36,786 nucleotides of DNA from Thraustochytrium sp. TN22. Taxonomy: Eukaryota > Sar > Bigyra > Thraustochytrida > Thraustochytriidae. The stretch lies in NCBI GenBank assembly GCA_013306675.1, contig JABLUY010000308.1:1-36786 (forward strand). Reading direction: 5' to 3'. The notes under the pieces were generated by a model. That model saw only the letters and a program-made list of their open reading frames with translations. It did no database searches and was not told the DNA's origin. The number at the start of each line of letters is the position of its first letter. The stretch's first letter is position 1. Below, in pieces: positions 1 through 7,087 of this stretch. The translations under genes were made by a program, and so were the position numbers.

Positions 1-104
1 CGCGGCGCGGCGCGAGGCGGCGAGGCGCGCGGGTGCATCCGCGCGCGCGACACCGGCGGCGGCTCGGCAAGGCGCGCGAGGCGCGGCGGCGCGCGGCGAG
101 GGCG

Positions 105-124
105 CGCGCGCGCGCGCGCGCGCG
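105..124. repeat. (CG)n dinucleotide run
   Basis: An alternating C/G run lies just upstream of the RING-H2 gene start, probably in its 5' leader. Such runs can adopt Z-DNA. No function is claimed. Confidence 0.7.
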
Positions 125-134
125 CCGCGGCGGC

Positions 135-2129
135 ATGGAGCCGGAGGAGCAGGCGCAGCTGCAGCAGGCGCAGCTGCACGGCGGCGAGATGGCGCGGCGG
201 CACGCGAGGCTGAACAGCAGGTGGCTGAGCATGGACGAGTCCGTGCAGCACGAGGCCGAGGAGGACTGGCAGCGCCGCCAGCGCGACTTCCACGAGGCCG
301 ACTGGCCGCTGCAGGCAGGGAGCGGCGGCAACGGCCAGGCCGCGGCGGGCGAGAGCGCCGACACGTCCGCGGCGGGGGCTGCGCGCGGCGGCCAGGGCGG
401 CTCGGGAGGCGGCAGGAGCAGCAGCGACGCGACGACGCTCCGCGTGCTGACCAGACCGCGAGCCGGCAGCGAGGGCGCCGCCATGAGCGTGTTGTCCGTC
501 AGCGACGAAGAGGATGAGACCGAGGACAGCACCATGACGCTGGGCGACCGCAAGAAGGAGTTCCGCATCATCACCTTCATCCTGACGCCCGCCATCATCA
601 CCACCTTTGTGTTCCTGGTGCGGTACTGGGAGGAGGAGGGGGACTGCGAGGTGCCGCTGCGCATGTGGTGTCTCGTGGAGGCGGTGCGCCTGGTCATGTC
701 CATCTCCATGTCGTGGCTGCTGCAGCGCGAGGTGCAGCGCACGGCTGCGGAGACGGACCGCCTCGACAGCCTGGGCCGCGTCATGAGCTTCTTCTCGTTC
801 GTCTGGTTCGTCGTGGGTCACCTCTGGCTCGTGCAGGGCGCCGGCCAGTGCACGCAGATCTCGCCGCACTTCTTTCACCTGACGGCGGCGCTCATCATCT
901 TGCAGTACACGCTCATGCTGCTCCCGCTCATCGTGCTCATTCTGCTCACGCCCTTCCTCTGCCTGTGTCTGCCCTGCATCATCCAGGGCTTCTTCTTCTT
1001 CAACAAGCCGCAAGTCAAGGGCGCCACCAAGCGGGAGATCAACAAGCTGCCCACGGAGATCTTTGACGCGGAGAGCTTCGCAGAGAAGGGTTACGACTCT
1101 CAGTGTTCCATCTGTATCGCCGACTACGAGGACCGCGAGATCATCCGCGTGCTGCGCTGCCAGCACACCTTCCACAAGGCCTGCATCGACCCGTGGCTCA
1201 CACTCAATGGCACCTGTCCCATCTGCCGCGCGCCCATCATGCAGGTACGCGAGAAGCAGGTCTCGGACCGCGCCGTGGAGCTCGCGCCGCTCGCGGGCGA
1301 CGCCGGCCGCTCTGACGCGCGCGTTGGCGTGACCGACCTCGACGACGAGGGCGAAGACGATGACAGCGACGGGATGGCCTCCGTCGGCCGTGCCTCGCAC
1401 ACAACGGAAGCTGGCCCAGCCTCACCTGCAAGCGGCGCAGGCTCCCCCCCGCGCCACAGGCAGCAGGTGCGCGGGGCGGACCGCGCCGCGGTCGAGGTTG
1501 GCGAGGCGCGTTCGCACACCTTGTTACCAACCACGAGTAGCGGTAGTCTGCCGTATGAGGAGGCCACGTACGCGGAAAGCGAACGGCCGGCGCCGCAGGC
1601 TTCCGCCGCGCCGTCGGCCGACCACGGTCCGTTCGGAGGCGCGCGCGCCCTGCCGCCCGTGGCGCCTCAGCAGCCCGGCGGCCACCGGCTCTCGCACGCG
1701 CTGCGCAGCTCGGCCTCCACAGAGAGCCTCGTATCTTCGCCGCCCGGCCCGCTCGGCCCGCCCGGCGAGCTGCGCAGGTCCTCGTCGGGCCGCTTGCGCC
1801 GGGTTCGCGCCGGCAGCGGCTCCGGCGGCTCTGGCGTGCTCATCGGGAGCCAGCCCTTTTCGCTCCACACCTCGCTCGTGCGCAGCTGGGGGCTCGCCTC
1901 GCGTGCTCGCGCCGTGGAGCGCAGGCGCAATGAGATGGGCCGGCTCTTCTCCAGCGATGATATTATTGGCCTGCGCCATGCCTCCAGCGCTGGCGCCGAC
2001 GCCGATGACGAGGGCGGCATTGGCTGGGCTCTTGGCCTCAGTGACGACGAGGACGCTGTAAGCCACCATGGCCACTCGCGAGGCTCCGGGTCCGCCGGCC
2101 GCGGCAGCGAGGACCTCGCGCTGCGTTAG
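135..2129 (+). CDS. Multi-pass membrane RING-H2 E3 ubiquitin ligase
   Basis: This is a probable membrane-anchored E3 ubiquitin ligase of 664 residues. An N-terminal Gly/Ser-rich stretch is followed by four or five hydrophobic segments (about residues 143-165, 174-199, 216-236 and 248-288). A C3H2C3 RING-H2 finger then lies on the cytosolic side, with zinc ligands C324, C327, C342, H344, H347, C350, C361 and C364 and the typical W after the second His pair. About 290 residues of acidic, Ser/Pro-rich disordered tail follow. The start is the ATG at 135 in a GCGGCATGG context; the frame is open further upstream, but only through Arg/Ala codons in a GC repeat and with no upstream ATG. RING-H2 ligases with several membrane spans usually act in organelle or endomembrane protein turnover; the substrate is unknown. 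The biochemical class is well supported, the biological role is not. Confidence 0.85.
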   Translation: MEPEEQAQLQQAQLHGGEMARRHARLNSRWLSMDESVQHEAEEDWQRRQRDFHEADWPLQAGSGGNGQAAAGESADTSAAGAARGGQGGSGGGRSSSDATTLRVLTRPRAGSEGAAMSVLSVSDEEDETEDSTMTLGDRKKEFRIITFILTPAIITTFVFLVRYWEEEGDCEVPLRMWCLVEAVRLVMSISMSWLLQREVQRTAAETDRLDSLGRVMSFFSFVWFVVGHLWLVQGAGQCTQISPHFFHLTAALIILQYTLMLLPLIVLILLTPFLCLCLPCIIQGFFFFNKPQVKGATKREINKLPTEIFDAESFAEKGYDSQCSICIADYEDREIIRVLRCQHTFHKACIDPWLTLNGTCPICRAPIMQVREKQVSDRAVELAPLAGDAGRSDARVGVTDLDDEGEDDDSDGMASVGRASHTTEAGPASPASGAGSPPRHRQQVRGADRAAVEVGEARSHTLLPTTSSGSLPYEEATYAESERPAPQASAAPSADHGPFGGARALPPVAPQQPGGHRLSHALRSSASTESLVSSPPGPLGPPGELRRSSSGRLRRVRAGSGSGGSGVLIGSQPFSLHTSLVRSWGLASRARAVERRRNEMGRLFSSDDIIGLRHASSAGADADDEGGIGWALGLSDDEDAVSHHGHSRGSGSAGRGSEDLALR

Positions 2130-2726
2130 CGACTGCATCTCCTCTCCCTCCTCTTGTGCTCTTATGTACTTACTGTTAGTCACATACACCTGTATCCGTG
2201 TCACCCCGAAAGCGAATTGTACAAGAAACGTGCGTGAGGGCGGCTGGTCTTGCGAATCGAGGCGAGCCTACCTTGGCCTTCAGACACGTCCGGCTCGGCG
2301 CCTTTTAGTCAAGGAAGTTTGCGACCTGAAAGTCAATCTTGGTCGGACAGGCGAATCACTCTCGCGCAGCTTGCACATTCTTCATGGGTTTAGAGAAAGG
2401 GAGAGCTAGGATAGCCAAAGTGTGAGAGCGCGACGACGAGAAAGGCCATGGTCAGATCAGCAGCAGTCGGACCTGGACGCCCGAGGCGCCATGCCGTGCC
2501 CGCCCTCGGATGCGTGCTGACCTGATTCGTGGACCATTGGTTCCGTCGCCGTGTTAGATGATGATCGACAGGCCGCGCGCCAGCTAATCGCCAACTCGCT
2601 AGCACTGCGATCGCCGCCACCGCCCAGGTCCGGCCGAGACGTACACCGCCAGGCCGTAGGGCACGGCAGCAGGAGTAAGGAGTAGAGGCAGATAGCAGTT
2701 GCACTAGCGCAGCGGCGGCGGCAGAG

Positions 2727-2757
<31 letters not shown>

Positions 2758-2770
2758 CAACAGGAACAGA
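2130..2770. other. Convergent intergenic region (RING-H2 / eIF3g 3' ends)
   Basis: This non-coding stretch lies between two convergent genes and should hold both 3' UTRs. It is visibly less GC-rich than the flanking genes. No convincing reading frame, RNA gene or polyadenylation hexamer was seen. It contains a CAG-type triplet repeat near its right end. Confidence 0.6.
2727..2750. repeat. (GCA)8 trinucleotide repeat
   Basis: Eight perfect GCA triplets, followed by degenerate GTA/GCA units, lie about 20 bp beyond the eIF3g stop. They therefore fall in its 3' UTR, where they read as (TGC)n in the transcript. Confidence 0.9.
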
Positions 2771-3706
2771 TTAGCCCATGTTCTGCGGAAGGGCACCACC
2801 GTAGCCGGACACGATACCGGACTTCATGACGCTCTGGGTGCCGGCATCGTCGCGCGTGGACGGCTTGGCCCACTCGACCTTGAGGATGAGGTGATCGTAG
2901 CCAAAGCCGTTGAGGCGGTCCATGGCCCGCTGCGCGTCATCGCGGTAGTGGTAGCTAATGTACGCAAAGCCGCGCGAAACCTGGGTCTCGCGGTCGCGCG
3001 CCAGATACACCCTCTGTATCCTGCCAAACGGCTGGAAGAGCTCTCGCAAGTCGTCCTCGGTGGTGTCCTCGGAGATGTTGGTGACACGCAGGGTGGTCTG
3101 GTCCTCCTCCTCGAAGCGCGACATGCTGGCCGCGGCCTCGCCGCCGCGCATGTGCAGCGGCACGTACTTGCCGCCGGCAGCGCCGCCCATGCCGCCAGCC
3201 TCCTGCGAGTCGGCCATCTGCGAGAGCGCCGTGCCGGTGCGCAGGCCCGTGCCCATGCCCTCGGGGCCCAGGATGGTGGACTCCTTGGCGGCGAACTCCT
3301 CGCGCTTGCGGCGGTTGAGCGCGCCGCTGCGCAGGCGCTTGATCATCTCCTCCTCCTCGCGCTTCTGCGCCTTGGCCTCCTCGCCCGGGTTCTCAATATA
3401 CACCTCGTCGCGGCTCATGATGGTCGTCTCATCCTCCGGCCCGGGCGGCGCGTCCTCCGCGAGCCCGAACTTCTTCCACTGCAGCCGCTCCTGGATGCGC
3501 TTGCTCACCTTCTTCTTCTTGCTCACCACCTTCACCTTGCGCACCACCTTCTGCTTCTCCCCGTCCTGGATCCTGTACGTCGTGATGGTCTTGATGCCCT
3601 TCTCGTCGGGGCCCTCCTCCGTCGCCTCGGGCAGGTAGTCGTACTCGTCCACCACCTGGTCCACCACGCCATCGTCCTCGTCCGCCCACCCGCCGAACGA
3701 CGCCAT
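2771..3706 (-). CDS. EIF3G: Translation initiation factor eIF3 subunit G
   Basis: This is subunit g of eIF3, which joins the scanning 40S ribosome and mRNA during translation initiation. The 311-residue product has the N-terminal eIF3g domain (acidic start, then a Lys/Arg-rich stretch near residue 65) and a C-terminal RRM (about 204-283). The RRM has RNP2 LRVTNI at 206 and RNP1 RGFAYISY at 245, and ends in the family signature GFGYDHLIL..VEWAKPS. The linker motif GKYVP is also present. The start at MASFGGW is chosen because the frame extends only 12 more residues upstream. The protein contains no cysteine at all, so the CCHC-type zinc knuckle found in the middle of animal eIF3g is absent. It is divergently arranged with thymidylate kinase. 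A short Gly-rich tail follows the RRM. Confidence 0.95.
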   Translation of the reverse strand: MASFGGWADEDDGVVDQVVDEYDYLPEATEEGPDEKGIKTITTYRIQDGEKQKVVRKVKVVSKKKKVSKRIQERLQWKKFGLAEDAPPGPEDETTIMSRDEVYIENPGEEAKAQKREEEEMIKRLRSGALNRRKREEFAAKESTILGPEGMGTGLRTGTALSQMADSQEAGGMGGAAGGKYVPLHMRGGEAAASMSRFEEEDQTTLRVTNISEDTTEDDLRELFQPFGRIQRVYLARDRETQVSRGFAYISYHYRDDAQRAMDRLNGFGYDHLILKVEWAKPSTRDDAGTQSVMKSGIVSGYGGALPQNMG

Positions 3707-4409
3707 GCTGCCGCCCGCGCTCCGAGCGCCGCCCACCCGCACGCAAGCCCGCCGCCCCGCCGCCCGCCCGACCCCAGCGCCCCGCCCAAGCCGCGCTCCG
3801 GCGATTGATTTGATCGCTTTGATTCACTCGCCTCGCCTCGCCAGCCACGCTCCGGCGCCCCGCCGCGCCGCACTCGCGCTACCCTGCCAGCCACCCGCCC
3901 GCGCCCGCCCGCCGCCGCGGCCGCTCGGCTCCGCCGCCGCGCAAGGGCGCGCCACCGCGCGCAAGGGCGCGCACACCCTTTGCGGCGCTTGCGCGGAAGT
4001 CGGGAGCCGGGCGGGAGAAGGGCGGGGCGGGGGTGCGCGGGGGGAGGCGAGTGGGCGCCGGGGTGAGCGAGAGGGTGGGCGAGGCAGGCGGGCGCGACAG
4101 GGAGAAGGGAATCAAAGACTTTGCGGAGCTGACAGGGACCGACGCGGGAGGGAGGAGGGAGGGAGGGAAGGCGGACGCGAGGCGGGGCCGGGAAGGCGAA
4201 CGGAGAGTGGAAGGACGGCGTGCCGCAGCGAGCGAGCAGCGGGCGACCGGGACGTCCCGCGCATGAGCCGTGGTTAGGTTGCTGCTCGAGCCGCGGCCCC
4301 AGCGTCCAGAACCGGTTCTTCTTCGTGGTCGTCTTCTTGGTCGGGTTCTCGCTCGTGCTCTTGTTGTCGCGGGGCTCCTCTGGCTTGCTTGCCTTGTGCC
4401 TCGGGCAAG
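3707..4409. promoter_or_regulatory. Divergent promoter region, eIF3g / thymidylate kinase
   Basis: About 700 bp separate the start codons of two head-to-head housekeeping genes. It is strongly GC-rich on the eIF3g side and G/A-rich in the middle (4000-4240). No TATA-like element stands out. It should contain both 5' UTRs and a shared or paired promoter; this is inferred from gene orientation only. Confidence 0.5.
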
Positions 4410-5096
4410 ATGGCGGGCGGGGCGGCGCGCGGCGCGCTAATTGTGTTCGAGGGCGTGGACAGGTGCGGCAAGACGACGCAGACGCAGCGGCTGGTGCAGG
4501 CACTGCGGGCCAAGAAGGTGGACGTGGAGCTGTGCAGGTTCCCGGACCGCACGACGGCGACGGGCAAGATCATCGATGCGTACTTGAAGAACGGCGTGGA
4601 GCTGGACGACCACGCGGTGCACCTGCTCTTCTCCGCGAACCGCTGGGAGGCGGCGCAGGCCATGCGCGAGAAGCTTGCGGCCGGCACCACGCTCATCCTG
4701 GACCGCTACGTGCACAGCGGCGTGTGCTTCTCGGCGGCCAAGCCTGGCATGGACCTGGACTGGTGCAAGGCGCCGGACGCCGGCCTGCCCGCGCCGGACG
4801 CCGTCTTCTTCCTCAAGCTCGCCGTGGAGGACGCCATGCAGCGCGGCAACTTCGGCGAGGAGCGCTACGAGAAGCAGGACTTCCAGAACAAGGTGCTGGC
4901 CAACTTCCTCCGCATGCGTGACGACAGCTGGCGCGTGATTGACGCGGCGCGCGAGATCGAGTCCATCGCGCAGGAGATCGAGGGCCACACCCTGGACCTC
5001 ATCCGCGCCTGTGGCTCGGCGCCTCTGCGTACGCTCTGGCCCGCCACTGAGGGCGCGGCGCAGGACGGCCTCCAGGACGGCAAGTCATCTCCATAA
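4410..5096 (+). CDS. DTYMK: Thymidylate kinase (dTMP kinase)
   Basis: It phosphorylates dTMP to dTDP for dTTP synthesis. The 228-residue protein shows the P-loop G15-V-D-R-C-G-K-T-T, the DRY motif at D98-Y100 and the LID motif RGNFGEERYE (about 144-155). The basic residue in the P-loop DR places it with the eukaryotic (type I) enzymes. The start is the ATG at 4410 in a near-ideal context (GCAAGATGGCG); the frame upstream has only non-ATG codons. The last ~37 residues (from GHTLDL) extend past the usual kinase core. Their coding sequence, including the stop, is repeated 344 bp downstream in a tandem duplication. No targeting peptide is evident. Confidence 0.95.
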   Translation: MAGGAARGALIVFEGVDRCGKTTQTQRLVQALRAKKVDVELCRFPDRTTATGKIIDAYLKNGVELDDHAVHLLFSANRWEAAQAMREKLAAGTTLILDRYVHSGVCFSAAKPGMDLDWCKAPDAGLPAPDAVFFLKLAVEDAMQRGNFGEERYEKQDFQNKVLANFLRMRDDSWRVIDAAREIESIAQEIEGHTLDLIRACGSAPLRTLWPATEGAAQDGLQDGKSSP

Positions 5097-5668
5097 TATG
5101 TACAGCGCCGGCCGCCCCGAGTTCGCCCTGGCGCCTTGGACGTTGTGTCAAGCTCTCTAAAAGAGCATAACGATGCGACAGATGATGCTGGCCGAAGACG
5201 ACGACCGGAGCGTCGAGCCCGCAAGCGTGGCCGAGCGCCGCGTAGCAGGCCGTGCTGTGCCAGGACAGGCCAAGGTCTGCAAAGCGCGGCAGCCGGCGGG
5301 CGGAGGCTACGACTCAGGAGACCGTGGGCCACAGCCTGGACCTCACCCGCGCCTGTGGCTCGGCGCCTCTGCGTACGCTCTGGCTCGCATCCGAGGCTGC
5401 GGCGCAGGACGGTCTTCAGGACGGCAAGTCATCCCCATAAGATGTAGATGTACAGCGCCTGCCGCCTCGAGCTCGCCTTGGCGCCTCGGTCGTTGTGTCA
5501 AAAGCGCTAAGAAAAAGAGGCAATCGATGCGACGTACGATGACGGCCGAGGACGACGACCTGAGCGTCGAGCCCGCAAGCGTGGCCGAGCGCCGCGTGGC
5601 AGGCCGTGCCGTGCCAGGCCAGGCCAAGGTCTGCAAAGCGCGCCAGGACGCGGGCGGAGGCCACGACT
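4971..5668. repeat. Tandem duplication spanning TMPK 3' end and the next gene's 5' end
   Basis: Two diverged copies lie head to tail, unit 1 at 4971-5314 and unit 2 at 5315-5668, both opening with CAGGAGA. Each carries the thymidylate kinase C-terminal codons and stop, about 75 bp of spacer and an ATGCGAC start followed by AEDDD...SVEPASVAERR. Offset is 344 bp in the left half and 354 bp in the right half, so about 10 bp of indels separate the copies. Between unit 1 and unit 2 the second half differs mostly at third codon positions in the AEDDD frame. The TMPK tail half shows a mixture of replacement and silent changes. Confidence 0.9.
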
Positions 5669-6822
5669 GCGGCACGACGGAATGCGTGCAACCGCTTGGC
5701 GCCGCGACGGCAGAACGCAGCCGCAGAGCGGTCGCGCGCGGCAGAGGCGCGGGCAGAGGCGCGGAGGGGAGCGGCGCGAGCGCAATGCAGCAGCACGTGT
5801 CCACGCAGCTGCGCGCGCCGCTGCAGGCGTCGGCGGCGTCGGCGAGGGCCGGGGCATCGAGCATGGGCATGGGCATGCGCACGGGCGCGGGCGCGGCGCG
5901 CGCGGGCGTGGCGCGCGCGGAGAGCGGCGTCGCGAGCGAGGTGGCCGACTTCTTGCACAGCCTGTACCCGGCAGAGCACTTCGAGGTGGACATCGTGATG
6001 GCGCAGGCCGAGGAGGAGCGCGAGAACGCGAGGTGGACCACGCCCAAGCACGAGGGCGGCGGCGCGGCCGCGGTGGGCGGCGTGCAGCCGCCCGCAAGGC
6101 CGTGTGCCAGGCCGGCCGGCGCTAGGGCGCGGCACGGGCCCGGCGCGGCGGAGGCCGCGGCGCAGCGCGCCCGCGCCAAGTTCCAGCGCACGCTGGACCT
6201 GTCGGCGGACTCGCGCGACGGCCCGCTGGCGGACGCGGCGCGCCAGGCCGCGGCGCGCGTCTCGCACGGGCGCAGGAACGGCGTCTTCGCGCCCGTGGAC
6301 GAGGCCGAGGAAGACCTGCCCTCCATCTCCTCCCCGCCGGCGGCTCGCCTGGTCGCCCGCGGCCTCGCGCGCCGCGGAACCGCTGGCTCGGCCTTCTCGC
6401 CTCCGTGCTGGACCAGCAGGACCAGCAGCAGCAGCGGGAGCAGCGGGAGCAGCAGCGGCAACGGCGGAGACCTCAGCGCCTCCAAGCGGCTCGGCGGCAG
6501 CTCCAGCATCCACACCAGCGGCGACAGCAGCGGCAAGCGGCGCCGCGGCAGCGCCTCCGGGTCGCCGCGCGACCTGCTCGAGCGCCGCGTTGCGGAGATC
6601 GAGCACGCCCGCCTCCAGCGCAAGCACCGGCAGAAAATCGAGGAGCAGGAGCCGCGCAGCGACGACTGCGGCACGCGGCTCTCGCTGCTCGACCTCTCGG
6701 CCACCGCCTCGCTCGCCGAGGCGCGCGCCTTCGCGACCGAATGGCGCCTCGCGCGCCAGGCCGCCGCCGCCGGCAACGGGCCGCGCTCTTCGTCGCGGAC
6801 CCAGCGCGCGCTGCAGATCTAG
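5527..6822 (+). CDS. Unrecognised protein, Ser/Arg/Ala-rich with C-terminal charged helix
   Basis: I do not recognise this 431-residue protein. GC at third positions is high and even. The best-ordered segment is around 5935-6055, reading SEVADFLHSLYPAEHFEVD and then an acidic helix ending near WTTPKHE. A polyserine stretch lies around 6420-6540, and a charged, probably helical region (LLERRVAEIEHARLQRKHRQ) near the end. The start is uncertain. The ATG at 5527 lies in duplication unit 2, whose equivalent in unit 1 is the ATG at 5173; the frame is open back to there, which would add 118 residues. A later ATG at 5785 would give 345 residues. The mostly synonymous differences between the duplicated copies favour real coding from 5527. 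Long frames on the opposite strand here look like shadows. Confidence 0.6.
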   Translation: MRRTMTAEDDDLSVEPASVAERRVAGRAVPGQAKVCKARQDAGGGHDCGTTECVQPLGAATAERSRRAVARGRGAGRGAEGSGASAMQQHVSTQLRAPLQASAASARAGASSMGMGMRTGAGAARAGVARAESGVASEVADFLHSLYPAEHFEVDIVMAQAEEERENARWTTPKHEGGGAAAVGGVQPPARPCARPAGARARHGPGAAEAAAQRARAKFQRTLDLSADSRDGPLADAARQAAARVSHGRRNGVFAPVDEAEEDLPSISSPPAARLVARGLARRGTAGSAFSPPCWTSRTSSSSGSSGSSSGNGGDLSASKRLGGSSSIHTSGDSSGKRRRGSASGSPRDLLERRVAEIEHARLQRKHRQKIEEQEPRSDDCGTRLSLLDLSATASLAEARAFATEWRLARQAAAAGNGPRSSSRTQRALQI

Positions 6823-7087
6823 CCGATAACGCCGCGCCGGGTCCGGTGACCCCTCGCCTCCCTCGCGCCGCGAGGCTCGCCCCGCTCGGGCCCCCAAACC
6901 GCATCGCGAGCCTCGCAGCGCGCGCGCGCGCGCCGGCCAGCGGGCGAGCGGCGCGGGCGCGGGCCCGCCTTCCTCCTCCCTCCCTCCCGCCCGCCGCGGC
7001 CCCTGGCCCGCGCGCCGCCTCCGCCGCGGCGCGAGGAGATCGCGAGGCCTGAGGCGCGCAGGTTTTTCCCGCCCCCGCCCGCCCGCC

